Assembly (NCBI GenBank): GCA_017623655.1
Contig: JAGAON010000009.1
Span: 327,541 to 391,540, forward strand
Source of the DNA: Prevotella sp.
GTDB lineage: Bacteria; Bacteroidota; Bacteroidia; Bacteroidales; Bacteroidaceae
Direction of reading: 5' to 3'
Length of the DNA: 64,000 nucleotides
The notes under the pieces were generated by a model, which had not been told where the DNA came from, did no database searches, and saw only the letters and a list, made by a program, of their open reading frames with translations. A program made the position numbers and the translations under genes. Below are positions 36,486-45,245 of the stretch, one piece after another. Every line of letters begins with the position of its first letter. Within the stretch, counting starts at the first letter, position 1.

Positions 36486-37773
36486 GAAAGTAAGTGGATG
36501 CGGCATATAGCGGGATGTTTGTCATCCACCCCTGTTCCCGGTAGTCTGACATGGAAAAACGCAGGCCGTGCATACCCTGATGCGCCGCCACAAAGGTTGA
36601 CAACGACTTTGAACGCAGGTTCTCTTCCGCCTTTGCCTCAATGGGAACAATGTTGCTGCCATGCTGAATCAGGAAGTCAATCTCCAGCTTCGCTTCGTTG
36701 CTGAAATAAAAAACAGATGTATTGTATGCGGCAACCAACTGGCTCATCATGTAGTTTTCGGTAAATGCTCCTTTCGCTTCCCCCATGCCATTGTTTGCCA
36801 CAAGCATTATTTCAGGCGGCGTCTCGCTCATGGCACCCAGCAGACCGCAATCAAGCAGGAACAGTTTGAAGCTCGAAATATCGGCATAAAACTTCAAGGG
36901 CATCTTGGGGGTAGTAACTCTTTCTGACTTATATACCAGTCCTGCGTCTATCAACCACTGTATGGCGACCTCGAAATCTTTTGCCCGTCCCCCGGGTTTT
37001 GCGACACCATAGATGAACTTCTTGTTCTCCTTTACCAGTTGTGAAGGCATGGACTGCCACACCATATTAATGCGGTTGGCCTCGCTTGTCGGCACATGCT
37101 TTGACATATCTTTCCGGTAAGTGTAGAGAATGTTGTCCTGTATTTCCCTTACCTTGTTGGCATCGTTGGTTTCAATGAACCCCTGTACCGCTTCGGGCAT
37201 ACCTCCGACGAAATAATATTCGCGCAGACACTTGATGTATTCCGTTCTCAACAGCCTTATGGTGTCCCAGTCTTTGCTCCTCAATATATCTGCCATCTGC
37301 CTTTGCCCTTTGGCCAACAGGAACTCATCGTAGGTCATTGGGTAGATATTCAGTATGTCAACCTTGCCTACGGGGAACGATTCGCCCTTGTGCATGGCTA
37401 TGCCGAGCAACGAGCCTGCAACGGCGACATGATATTGCGGAGCGTTCTCGCAAAAGTATTTCAAGGCCGACAAGCCCCTTTTCGACTCCTGAATCTCGTC
37501 TAATATAATCAATGTCTTCCCCGCTTCGATAGACTGTCGCGTTATAGCCCCTATTGCCAAGACTATGCGTTGTATGTTGTAGTCCTGCGTGAACAGGTCT
37601 TTTGCCATCTCATTGTCATCGCAGTTGATGTAAGCCACGTTGGAGAACTCCTGCTCGCCGAAGCGTTTAAGGATATAAGTCTTGCCTACTTGGCGTGCTC
37701 CGGCCAGCACAAGCGGCTTGCGATGCTCTTTGTTCTTCCATGCTTTGAGCTGTTCTAAAATGTTTCTATACAT
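36472..37773 (-). CDS. AAA ATPase with C-terminal DUF4143 domain
   Basis: The 433-residue protein belongs to the AAA_14/DUF4143 family, which is abundant in Bacteroidetes and not well understood. The N-terminal ATPase has Walker A LAGARQVGKTYILKRF near residue 25, Walker B TLIILDEIQES near 88, and AVAGSLLGIA as sensor. The C-terminal half is the restriction-endonuclease-like DUF4143 region, with FYFSNEAKLEIDFLIQ and VPIEAKAEENLRSKSL carrying D and ExK residues. The last residues (LKGC) and the stop are encoded by a repeat unit. Three 33-bp-spaced direct repeats overlie its promoter, suggesting tight or self regulation. The gene stands alone. Confidence 0.88.
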   Translation of the reverse strand: MYRNILEQLKAWKNKEHRKPLVLAGARQVGKTYILKRFGEQEFSNVAYINCDDNEMAKDLFTQDYNIQRIVLAIGAITRQSIEAGKTLIILDEIQESKRGLSALKYFCENAPQYHVAVAGSLLGIAMHKGESFPVGKVDILNIYPMTYDEFLLAKGQRQMADILRSKDWDTIRLLRTEYIKCLREYYFVGGMPEAVQGFIETNDANKVREIQDNILYTYRKDMSKHVPTSEANRINMVWQSMPSQLVKENKKFIYGVAKPGGRAKDFEVAIQWLIDAGLVYKSERVTTPKMPLKFYADISSFKLFLLDCGLLGAMSETPPEIMLVANNGMGEAKGAFTENYMMSQLVAAYNTSVFYFSNEAKLEIDFLIQHGSNIVPIEAKAEENLRSKSLSTFVAAHQGMHGLRFSMSDYREQGWMTNIPLYAASTYFLKGC

Positions 37774-37808
37774 CTGGTTTCTATGTTGTTTCTGTTACTT
37801 TCCGATTG

Positions 37809-37839
37809 CAAAGATACACTTTTCCTACCGAACTTGCAA
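37809..37839 (-). promoter_or_regulatory. Promoter of the AAA/DUF4143 ATPase gene
   Basis: On the minus strand TTG (37839-37837) and TATCTTTG (37816-37809) are 20 bp apart. The first direct-repeat copy fills the spacer between them. Confidence 0.7.
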
Positions 37840-37901
37840 GAAAAAATTACACTTTTCCTACCGAACTTTATATAAAAAGCAACATTTTTCCTACCGAACA
37901 T
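37816..37901. repeat. Three 20-bp direct repeats with 33-bp period at a promoter
   Basis: Copies begin at 37816, 37849 and 37882. The first two are identical (ACACTTTTCCTACCGAACTT) and the third differs at a few positions. The helical phasing (about three turns) and the overlap with the promoter suggest operator sites. Confidence 0.85.
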
Positions 37902-37920
37902 ACATCATTACGACATAAAG

Positions 37921-38100
37921 ACGGTAGGCTATAAGGCGGATTTAGGGCTACTTTCCCGCATCCATGAGCCCCTTGTCCGCATCAGACCGGCAGTTAACCG
38001 GATGTTTAGAAGTCCGTTATTTCATGCTGTTTCTACATTCTCCCGAAAGCCGTTTGTAATCAGTTGATACCCAATGGGTAAAAAGTATGATTGTACACCC
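37921..38100. other. Intergenic stretch without a supported gene
   Basis: Lies between the ATPase promoter and the composite repeat. I see no reading frame with a plausible product and no RNA gene in it. Confidence 0.5.
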
Positions 38101-38205
38101 CGATAGCAGGCATTGCATCTTGTCGTACAACTATCTCTTCTTCAATGTATTCTTTGTTATTACCTCCCTTGTCCGTTGTGCGGCAGAACGCCGTGCCTAC
38201 TGGCG
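38101..38205. repeat. Long inverted repeat, diverged copy of 1023-1126
   Basis: Arms at 38101-38130 (CGATAGCAGGCATTGCATCT) and 38176-38205 (ending GCCGTGCCTACTGGCG) match the arms at 1.0 kb, with several mismatches that weaken each palindrome. Confidence 0.75.
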
Positions 38206-38248
38206 CCATCTATACCGGTTTATTGTGTCCTGTCATTTAATTGGCGTA

Positions 38249-38333
38249 TGTAGAGACGATGTATTACATCGTCTCCGCAACCGAATCATGCCGCATTATT
38301 TTTTGAGGCGATGTGGTACATCGTCTCTACAAG
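38249..38333. repeat. Paired GAGACGATG palindromes (REP/BIME-like), copy 3
   Basis: Two palindromes of the same type as at 1170-1252, preceded by the same flank (TGTCATTTAATTGGCGTA here, TGTCATTTAATTAACGTA there). Together with 38101-38205 it makes a second copy of a composite element. Confidence 0.85.
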
Positions 38334-38369
38334 CGGACAGACGGACAATGCCCTTCGTCCGGATATTGC

Positions 38370-40739
38370 CTATCGGCATTTTATCCCTATGCTCCGGGTG
38401 AGCGATTTGCCGTCGATGTCGGCGGTAACATTTACCGCGGCCTTACCGCTTTTGCCGTTATTGCGCACGACAGCCAAGGCACGTCCGTGCCAAACACGGT
38501 GCGTATTGTCATAATAAGGGTCGGTATCCTTTATGTCGGCGTTGCCGAGTCCGATGAGAGTGACATTCCCCGTAGTGGCGACAGAGAGACGGTTGTCGGC
38601 CACAGGCACAAGGTTTCCGTCGGCATCCACGCATTCTATCGTGACAAACGACAGGTCCTGACCGTCGGCGGAGATGACGCTACGGTCGGCGGTGAGGCGT
38701 ATGCCGGCCACTTTACCCGCCGTTTTCAGTTCCGCCGTCTCCCTTACCGCACCGTTTTCCACACCCTCGGCACGCAACACACCGGGCATATAGGGCAGCG
38801 AGAAGGAAGCCATCATCTTTTCAGCGGGTGCCTCGCCCACAAGTTTGCCGTTGAGATACAGGCGCACAAGCGGGTAACGCGAGCAGACCTCCACGGTTAT
38901 CGGCTTGCCCTCATGCCCCGACCAGTTCCAGCATTCGAACGTGGGATGCGTGCCCCACAGGGTTGTCTTGATGTTTCCCCTGTACCCTTCCGGCTCGCGC
39001 ACGGCCATGAACAGCCTCTCGCCGTTGTCGTTCCAAAGCATGGAACGGTAATGGCCTATCGGTTTCCGCAAGCCGGTCAGATCGATGTCACCGCAATATG
39101 CGGCGTGCCACGGATAGAGAGGACGGCTGTAATGCTCGCCCGGCACATCGCCATCGTAATACCAACGCCCTATGCCCGACTCGCCAAGGTAGTCTATGGC
39201 GGTCCATACAAAGTCGCCGATGACGTAGGAATGGTCGCGCGTCATGACGTAGTTGTCCCACGCGTCACGCGGATATGACTCCGTCTGCATCATCACCCTT
39301 TCGGGAACACGTCCGTGATCACCCTCCGCCTTGTGAATCATGTAGTTGTAACCGACGATGTCATGCTCCGCCGCCAGCGGGTCATAGATTTCCCAGTCAC
39401 TGTCCCAAGCGGCAAGAGCCTGCGTTACCGGCCGCGAGGAATCGATGCGGCGGCACACCGTAGCCAGCATGGCCGCATCCTTGACGGCCTGTGGTTTCTT
39501 GCGTTCTATAATCTCATTGCCTATGCTCCAGCAGAAGATGGAAGGATGGTTGACGTCCCGCTTCACCATGCGGGCAACGTCATCCTCCGCCCATTTGTTG
39601 AACAACAGGTGATAATCGTGCCTGTTCTTACTGTCGCGCCAGCCGTCAAAAGCCTCGTCTATGACCAAAAGTCCAAGGCGGTCACAGGCGTCGAGGAATG
39701 CCTCGGAGGGCGGATTGTGCGATGTACGCACGGCGTTGAAGCCGGCATCTTTAAGCATTTCCGCCTTGCGATACTCCGCACGGTCATACGCCGCGGCACC
39801 GATTATGCCGTTATCGTGGTGCACACAGCCGCCGTTGAGCACCATCCGCTTTCCGTTCAGGCGGAAACCGTCGGCGGCGGAGTATGAGATTGTGCGGAAA
39901 CCGAACGTCTGTTCCACCTCGTCAAGCACCTTTCCCTTTTCCCTTACGGTTATCTTGGCGGTGTAAAGACGCGGACTATCCACGCTCCACGGTGCGGCAT
40001 CGGGCACACGCAGCGTCATGTTCACCTTCCCGGATGCCTGCGGAGACAGCGTTATCGCCTCCGTCTTGGCCGCTCCTTCCACCTCAGCTGTTACTTGCAG
40101 GGCGCGGGTTCCGGCGGAAACATTATCCACTTCCACCTCAATCCTTGCGGTATTGAGGTCGGGTGTCTGTATGCCCACACCCCAGTCGGCCACCTTTACA
40201 TCGGCGGTCTCTATCAGCCAGACGTTGCGGTAGATGCCGGAACCGGAATACCAACGGCAGTTTTTCTGCCGGGAGTTATCCACCTTGACCACTATTTCGT
40301 TGTCCCCCTTTATTATATAAGGTGTAATATCCACGAAGAAGGAGGAGGAGCCGTAAGGGTGTCCGCCGGCGTTCCGGCCGTTGACAATGACCTGTGACCG
40401 CTCATAGACGCCCTCAAAATACAGTTTATATATCTTGTCCTCCGCTTTCTTTGCCACATTCAGCGTCTTGCGGTATATGCCATAGCCGCCGGGAAGATAG
40501 CCGCCGTCGTTGCCGGGAGCGGCGTTGCGGTCGAAAGGTTGCGATATGCTCCAGTCGTGGGGCAGGCATACCGGCCGCCAGTCATCGGCGGGACTTGCGG
40601 CATTGGCAAACCGTGCGCTGTCGGCAAGGAGGAAGTTCCAGCCGTCGTTAAACAGTGTCTTGCGTCCGACGGCATGGCTTTGGCAGACCGTTGCGGAAAT
40701 GATGACAGCGGACAGAGCCATCTTGAAAATCGCATTCAT
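38370..40739 (-). CDS. Family 2 glycoside hydrolase (beta-galactosidase type)
   Basis: The 789-residue secreted enzyme has a signal peptide (cut near CQSHA). The GH2 sugar-binding domain follows with HDWSISQPFD and GIYRKTL, then an Ig-like domain, and then the TIM barrel. The acid/base glutamate is in HPSIFCWSIGNE around residue 400 and the nucleophile glutamate in VMMQTESYPRDAW around 480. Two Ig-like domains follow (DUF4982 type with RYPLVRLYLNGK, then GIRLTADRSVISADGQDLSFV). These enzymes release beta-linked galactose or related sugars from plant or host glycans. No SusCD pair or regulator is adjacent, so it is an orphan copy. Confidence 0.92.
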   Translation of the reverse strand: MNAIFKMALSAVIISATVCQSHAVGRKTLFNDGWNFLLADSARFANAASPADDWRPVCLPHDWSISQPFDRNAAPGNDGGYLPGGYGIYRKTLNVAKKAEDKIYKLYFEGVYERSQVIVNGRNAGGHPYGSSSFFVDITPYIIKGDNEIVVKVDNSRQKNCRWYSGSGIYRNVWLIETADVKVADWGVGIQTPDLNTARIEVEVDNVSAGTRALQVTAEVEGAAKTEAITLSPQASGKVNMTLRVPDAAPWSVDSPRLYTAKITVREKGKVLDEVEQTFGFRTISYSAADGFRLNGKRMVLNGGCVHHDNGIIGAAAYDRAEYRKAEMLKDAGFNAVRTSHNPPSEAFLDACDRLGLLVIDEAFDGWRDSKNRHDYHLLFNKWAEDDVARMVKRDVNHPSIFCWSIGNEIIERKKPQAVKDAAMLATVCRRIDSSRPVTQALAAWDSDWEIYDPLAAEHDIVGYNYMIHKAEGDHGRVPERVMMQTESYPRDAWDNYVMTRDHSYVIGDFVWTAIDYLGESGIGRWYYDGDVPGEHYSRPLYPWHAAYCGDIDLTGLRKPIGHYRSMLWNDNGERLFMAVREPEGYRGNIKTTLWGTHPTFECWNWSGHEGKPITVEVCSRYPLVRLYLNGKLVGEAPAEKMMASFSLPYMPGVLRAEGVENGAVRETAELKTAGKVAGIRLTADRSVISADGQDLSFVTIECVDADGNLVPVADNRLSVATTGNVTLIGLGNADIKDTDPYYDNTHRVWHGRALAVVRNNGKSGKAAVNVTADIDGKSLTRSIGIKCR

Positions 40740-40808
40740 AGTGTATTCAGGTTTTAGTTGTTTACTGTTCGTTGGCTTGTCATAAGTTTGACGCCGCCTC
40801 CGCAGGCG

Positions 40809-41258
40809 TTACCGTTTCCGGAACACCACCTTCAATATGGCGAACTGCACAAGCATCGCTATACCCATCACGACGAAAGGAGCGACAAGACGGTGCACGC
40901 CAAGGCGGAGACACAGTGCGAAGAGGACTATGTGAAGCAGGAAATTGACGGCGTGACTGCCTGAGAAGCCGATGAAACGGCGCAGCGTAGGCGAGGCGCG
41001 GAAGGTGAAGACGCAGGTGAAATAGAAGTTCACGGCGAAGCTGACGACGTAACCTATGGCGTAGGCCGTGCTTGTGGCGGTGTCACGCGAGGCCACCTTA
41101 TTTATAATGTCGATGTAGTTGTCTATGGCAATGAGCAACAACAGATACACGCCATAGTGCACAGCGGCGGACAAACAGCCGTTGATAATGAAGCGGACGA
41201 ACTGCGCCTTGCCTGCATCTCCGTCCTTTATACGGGTAATCTTTTGCTTTAACGACAT
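40809..41258 (-). CDS. GtrA family membrane protein
   Basis: The 149-residue protein has the four transmembrane helices of the GtrA family, beginning FVRFIINGCLSAAVHYGVY, with a central AYAIGYVVSFAVNFYF and the typical ending in a basic tail (VVFRKR). GtrA proteins are thought to flip lipid-linked glucose or take part in cell-surface glycan modification. No gtrB-like glycosyltransferase is next to it, so the partner is unknown. A -7 box lies about 33 nt upstream. Confidence 0.9.
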   Translation of the reverse strand: MSLKQKITRIKDGDAGKAQFVRFIINGCLSAAVHYGVYLLLLIAIDNYIDIINKVASRDTATSTAYAIGYVVSFAVNFYFTCVFTFRASPTLRRFIGFSGSHAVNFLLHIVLFALCLRLGVHRLVAPFVVMGIAMLVQFAILKVVFRKR

Positions 41259-41290
41259 AAGTACGGTATGGCTTTTTATGTTTCAGGATT

Positions 41291-41298
41291 CAAAGGTA
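41291..41298 (-). promoter_or_regulatory. -7 box of the gtrA-like gene
   Basis: TACCTTTG on the minus strand, 33 nt before the start codon. Confidence 0.55.
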
Positions 41299-41348
41299 CA
41301 CACTTTTTCCGACATGACAAAGGGGAAAGGCGGATAAACTGCAAAAAA

Positions 41349-41488
41349 GAAGTTAACGGGAGTTACAGCTATGCTGTGGAGTTTGCAGGGGATTAACGGA
41401 CAAATGTTCTTTCACTGACATTCCGGCTATCCTCCGTTAACTTCATACGGCATAAGCCGCACAACTCCCTTTAACTCCACGTAACTTC
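41349..41488. repeat. Imperfect inverted repeats rich in GTTAAC and GGAGTTA
   Basis: GAAGTTAACGGGAGTTACAG at the left mirrors CTCCGTTAACTTC and CTCCCTTTAACTCC...GTAACTTC on the right. The arms are imperfect. No gene is supported here. Confidence 0.55.
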
Positions 41489-41520
41489 CATATTCTGTCA
41501 CTCCCTCTACCCCGTCACTC

Positions 41521-41606
41521 CGCAAAAGGGTGCTGATTACCTTGTAAAAGAGGCCTGATTGCAGTGTAATCAGCACCTGTTTACAGTGTAATCAGCACCC
41601 TTTTAC
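41521..41606. repeat. Modular GGTGCTGATTAC repeat, locus 7 (four units)
   Basis: Units in the order +, AGGCCTGATTGC variant, -, -. Both ends carry the AAAAGGGTGC / GCACCCTTTTAC termini. It lies about 65 nt upstream of the response regulator promoter. Confidence 0.9.
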
Positions 41607-41671
41607 TTTGCGGCTGAAAAACAGGCGTAAAAAGGGAGAGAACGGATTGTAACAAAATTTTAACTTGTATA

Positions 41672-41704
41672 ATTTGCGCATGATAATTGTTTTGCATACC
41701 TTTG
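41672..41704 (+). promoter_or_regulatory. Promoter of the two-component operon
   Basis: TTTG at 41672-41675 and TACCTTTG at 41697-41704 are 21 bp apart. The start codon is at 41744. Confidence 0.7.
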
Positions 41705-41743
41705 CCGGTATATTTATCGACAATCCCAAAACTTTCAGACGAT

Positions 41744-42439
41744 ATGAAGATACTTGTGGTAGATGACGAACAGGACCTTTGCGAGATTTTGCAGTACAAC
41801 CTTGAGACGGAGGGGTACGAGGTGGATACGGCCAACTCGGCTGAAGAGGCGATGCAAATGCAGCTGACGGACTATTCCCTGCTGCTGCTCGACATAATGA
41901 TGGGCGAGATGTCCGGCTTCCAGATGGCGCGACGGTTGAAGGAAAGGCCGGAGACGGCACGCATACCCATAATATTCATCACGGCACTGGACAACGAGGA
42001 CAACATAGTAAAGGGGCTGAACATAGGGGCGGACGACTATATCGCCAAGCCTATCAGCATAAAGGAACTGAAAGCCCGGGTGTCGGCGGTGCTGAGAAGG
42101 GTATGTGGCGACAAGGGGAAAGACACTGCCGCCGAAGAGGACGACAGCGGGATTGTGGAGTACAAGACGCTGCGCGTCAACACGGTTTCAAAGACCGCGA
42201 CGCTTGACAACGTGAAGGTGGCGCTGACAAAGCTGGAGTTTGAACTGTTGCTGCTTTTCCTCAGAAAGCCCAACAAGGTGTTCACACGCGAGGAACTGCT
42301 CAAACGTTGCTGGCCAAGTGACGCCTACGTGCTTGACAGGACGGTCGATGTGAACATCACACGGCTGCGGAAGAAGATAGGTATTTACGGCAAACAGATA
42401 AAGACACGGTTCGGTTATGGCTATACATTTGAAGAGTAA
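41744..42439 (+). CDS. OmpR/PhoB-family response regulator (RprY-like)
   Basis: The 231-residue regulator has a receiver domain with the acidic pair in MKILVVDDEQ, the phospho-accepting aspartate at residue 50 (LLLLDIMMGEM), and lysine 102 in DDYIAKPIS. The winged-helix DNA-binding domain follows (EFELLLLFLRKPNKVFTREELL and DVNITRLRKKIG). The ATG at 41744 is the receiver start; the frame is open 57 bases further but runs into the promoter. It overlaps the histidine kinase gene by 23 bases, so the two form one system. RprY is its likely counterpart in Bacteroides. Confidence 0.93.
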   Translation: MKILVVDDEQDLCEILQYNLETEGYEVDTANSAEEAMQMQLTDYSLLLLDIMMGEMSGFQMARRLKERPETARIPIIFITALDNEDNIVKGLNIGADDYIAKPISIKELKARVSAVLRRVCGDKGKDTAAEEDDSGIVEYKTLRVNTVSKTATLDNVKVALTKLEFELLLLFLRKPNKVFTREELLKRCWPSDAYVLDRTVDVNITRLRKKIGIYGKQIKTRFGYGYTFEE

Positions 42440-43877
42440 GTCCTTCCAATACAACCTGCTGTTCAGCATAGGCGGCATATTCGTGACATTCGCCGTGTGC
42501 TTCGGAGTGTATCAGTTCAAGCGCGAGAACGAGTACAAGATAGACATCATGCACTCGCGTTTGCAGATGTATAACTATGAACTGGAGCAATCCTTGGGAG
42601 ACTCCATAGGGAGTCACGACGCCTTCATGCGCTACATGAACCGTCACAGCATGAAAGGAGTGCGCACAACCGTTATCGACGGCAGCGGGAAAGTAATCCT
42701 CGACAGTCATCAGGAGGATGTAAGCGACATGGAAAACCATCTGCAACGCAAGGAGATACGGCAAGCCCTGAGGCACGGCAACGGCTATGACATCAAGCGA
42801 ACGTCACTACATACGCACGAGACTTATTTCTATTCTGCCACCGCCATGCCGAAAACAGCCGGCCATAAGGACGGTATCGTGATACGCTCAGCCGTGCCTT
42901 ACTCGGCGGAGATAACGCAATCGCTGCAAGCCGACAACTCATACATCTATTTCACGGCCGCACTGACCGTCCTGCTCGGACTGGTGTTGTACTACAACAC
43001 GTCACGCATAGGCAAACACATACGTTACCTTTACGAGTTCGCAGTGAAGGCCGAGGAGGGCGATACGCTTGACCATGAACTGGAAAGACAGCTGCCCGAT
43101 GACGAACTGGGGGAAATATCGCACACCATAATAGCCCTGTACTGGAAACTGCGGCACTCGGAAGAAGAGAGAGTACGCCTCAAACAGCAACTGACACAGA
43201 ATGCGGCGCATGAGCTGAAGACGCCTACCGCCAGCATACACGGCTACTTGGAAAGCATACTTGCGAACCCGGATATGCCGCAGGAGAAACGGCAGCACTT
43301 TCTCGAAAGGTGCTATGCGCAGAGCGAACGTATGTCAAAGCTGTTGCAGGACATGGCCACCCTGACCAAACTTGACGAGAAAGACGTGTCCGTGGAGCAA
43401 CGGAAACTGGACGATGTGGTGGTGGATGTGCGGACAATCATCGACAACGTGCTGGAAGATACCGCCCTGCAACTGGCGGAAAAAGGCATCACGCCACATC
43501 TTGAAGTGCCTGAACCGACGCTTGTTCCGGGGGATGCCGGCCTGCTTTACAGCCTGTTCCGTAACATCGTTGACAACACAATAGCATACGCACAGGGGGC
43601 GGACACGCTGAAAATAATATGCAGGCAGGTGGAAAACGGGGGCGGACAGTACTACGAATTTACCGTAAGCGACAACGGTGTGGGCGTTGACCCTGTTCAT
43701 CTGACACGCATATTCGAACGCTTTTACAGGATAGACAAGGGGCGTTCACGCAAACTTGGAGGCACGGGACTGGGTCTTGCCATAGTGAAAAACGCCGCCA
43801 TGGCGCATCATGGCACGGCAAGGGCGGAGACAACACCGGGCGGCGGGCTTACAATCATATTCACTTTACACAGATGA
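42417..43877 (+). CDS. Sensor histidine kinase (RprX-like)
   Basis: The 486-residue kinase has two membrane helices (near residues 12-34 and 176-194) that enclose a periplasmic sensor domain of about 140 residues. A HAMP-like linker follows. The H-box QNAAHELKTPTASIHGYL places the phosphorylated histidine at residue 265, and the ATPase domain has the N-box (NIVDNTIAYAQ), DNGVGVDPVHLTRIF and GGTGLGLAIV. The signal it detects is unknown. It is translationally coupled to the response regulator by a 23-base overlap, and a small membrane peptide gene with its own promoter follows. Confidence 0.93.
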   Translation: MAIHLKSKSFQYNLLFSIGGIFVTFAVCFGVYQFKRENEYKIDIMHSRLQMYNYELEQSLGDSIGSHDAFMRYMNRHSMKGVRTTVIDGSGKVILDSHQEDVSDMENHLQRKEIRQALRHGNGYDIKRTSLHTHETYFYSATAMPKTAGHKDGIVIRSAVPYSAEITQSLQADNSYIYFTAALTVLLGLVLYYNTSRIGKHIRYLYEFAVKAEEGDTLDHELERQLPDDELGEISHTIIALYWKLRHSEEERVRLKQQLTQNAAHELKTPTASIHGYLESILANPDMPQEKRQHFLERCYAQSERMSKLLQDMATLTKLDEKDVSVEQRKLDDVVVDVRTIIDNVLEDTALQLAEKGITPHLEVPEPTLVPGDAGLLYSLFRNIVDNTIAYAQGADTLKIICRQVENGGGQYYEFTVSDNGVGVDPVHLTRIFERFYRIDKGRSRKLGGTGLGLAIVKNAAMAHHGTARAETTPGGGLTIIFTLHR

Positions 43878-43923
43878 AACAATTTCTTAACAGCGGAGTA
43901 ACCATTCTGTAACAATAGAACCG

Positions 43924-43931
43924 TATCTTTG
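43924..43931 (+). promoter_or_regulatory. -7 box upstream of a small membrane peptide gene
   Basis: TATCTTTG followed by C, 36 nt before the ATG at 43968. Confidence 0.6.
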
Positions 43932-43967
43932 CAACAGAAGAATTAATAATTAAAAGATACGACAGTT

Positions 43968-44075
43968 ATGGACATGAAGAAAGCATTAAGAATACAGAGA
44001 GTTTACAACAACGTGAGGATTGCGCTGCTGGCGGCCATGCTTCTGGCTATGTTTCTGGCCCTCGGCACACAGTAA
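43968..44075 (+). CDS. Predicted 35-residue single-pass membrane peptide
   Basis: A short frame begins MDMKKALRIQRVYNN and continues with a hydrophobic helix (RIALLAAMLLAMFLALG) ending GTQ. The basic N-terminus before one helix is the pattern of small inner-membrane peptides. It has its own -7 box 36 nt upstream and lies 90 nt after the histidine kinase gene. Such peptides sometimes modulate sensor kinases or transporters, but that role is a guess here. The gene is below usual annotation length, and no homologue is known to me. Confidence 0.5.
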   Translation: MDMKKALRIQRVYNNVRIALLAAMLLAMFLALGTQ

Positions 44076-44133
44076 GCGGCGGAGATTGCACGGCAAACGC
44101 ACATCATCCTCGGCATTCTATGTGGCAACCGCC

Positions 44134-44213
44134 ATTTGTAGGGACGTACCTTGGTGCGTCCGTGAGACCGCAAGTTCGCCTTATTCGGACGCACCAAGGT
44201 GCGTCCCTACATA
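44134..44213. repeat. Paired GTAGGGACGCACC palindromes (REP/BIME-like), copy 2
   Basis: The left arm (TTGTAGGGACGTACCTTGG then GTGCGTCC) and the right arm (CGGACGCACCAAGGTGCGTC then CCTAC) mirror each other. It is the same family as 29622-29722. Confidence 0.85.
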
Positions 44214-44297
44214 CATTACAGCGTTTTTGTTGCATGAAAAACGGCAATGACACGTACCCCGTAACCTCCGCCTTGGCAGGGATTTCCGCCGCAAAAG

Positions 44298-44329
44298 TTT
44301 GTGGATTCCAAATAATCATTGTACTTTTG
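44298..44329 (+). promoter_or_regulatory. Promoter of the BadF-type kinase gene
   Basis: TTTG at 44298-44301 and TACTTTTG at 44322-44329 are 20 bp apart. The start codon is 32 nt downstream. Confidence 0.6.
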
Positions 44330-44360
44330 CACCCAGAAACAATAACTGAGGACAAACGAC

Positions 44361-45179
44361 ATGACACTCACTGCGGACGGCGGAAGCACCAAAACGACTT
44401 GGAAAACAGAGGGGAACGGCTGTAAAAGGCTGTTCCGCACGCAAGGACTGAATCCTTTTCACCAGACGGAAGAGGAAATATTGCGCATCATCAACGATGA
44501 ATTGCTACGGCAAGAGGGCTTTCCCGACGCTGCAACCGTGAGCACCATACGCTTCTATGGGGCCGGATGCACACGGGAAAAGGCACCCGTACTGTGCGGG
44601 ATATTGCGTGATGTGTTCCCCAATGCGCAAGAAACGGAAGTGGGAAGTGACATCCTCGGTGCGGCGAAAGCATTGTTCGGAGACAGCGAAGGCATTGCGT
44701 GCATACTCGGGACAGGCGCAAATTCGTGTCTGTATGATGGCAAGAAGATTGTAGCCAACGTCTCCCCCATGGGCTATATACTCGGAGACGAGGGCAGCGG
44801 AGCGGTTCTCGGCAGGACGTTCCTGAACCGTTTATACAAGGGCGGACACCCGGATATGGCGGAAACGTTTGAAAAAGAAACGGGACTGACACCGGCCGAA
44901 GTCATCGAGAGCGTATATCGCCGCCCCACCCCAAACCGTTTTCTCGCGTCACTGGCACCGTTTATCAAGCGGCATATTGGCGAACCGTGGGTGGAGGAGA
45001 TGGTAATCGGGTGTTTCAGGGAGTTCTTCCGGCACAACATATCCCACTACGCACGCCCCGACCTGCCGTGTTCTTTCGTAGGCGGCATAGCCGTTAACTT
45101 TGAGAAGCAGCTGCGCATGGCGGCAAAGGAGGAGGGGTTCCTCATCGGAAAGCTGATGCAGGAGCCATTGGTCATATAG
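44361..45179 (+). CDS. BadF/BcrA-type kinase, probable N-acetylglucosamine kinase
   Basis: The 272-residue protein belongs to the ASKHA kinases. The phosphate loop reads LTADGGSTKTTWK at the N-terminus, the second ATP loop is CILGTGANSCLYDG near residue 115, and GYILGDEGSGAVLGR follows. Relatives phosphorylate N-acetylglucosamine recovered from cell walls or host glycans. The BadF family also contains enzyme activators, so the substrate is inferred. It is a single gene with its own promoter and a good terminator 3 nt downstream of its stop. Confidence 0.82.
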   Translation: MTLTADGGSTKTTWKTEGNGCKRLFRTQGLNPFHQTEEEILRIINDELLRQEGFPDAATVSTIRFYGAGCTREKAPVLCGILRDVFPNAQETEVGSDILGAAKALFGDSEGIACILGTGANSCLYDGKKIVANVSPMGYILGDEGSGAVLGRTFLNRLYKGGHPDMAETFEKETGLTPAEVIESVYRRPTPNRFLASLAPFIKRHIGEPWVEEMVIGCFREFFRHNISHYARPDLPCSFVGGIAVNFEKQLRMAAKEEGFLIGKLMQEPLVI

Positions 45180-45182
45180 GAA

Positions 45183-45218
45183 ACAGGCCGGAATCAACGT
45201 ATGTTGGTTCCGGCCTGT
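45183..45218. terminator. Terminator hairpin after the BadF-type kinase gene
   Basis: ACAGGCCGGAA (45183-45193) pairs perfectly with TTCCGGCCTGT (45208-45218). The convergent lipoprotein gene ends 27 nt beyond, so it may serve both directions. No long T-run follows. Confidence 0.65.
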
Positions 45219-45245
45219 ATGTATGTCTTGGTTGCAATAAACCTA

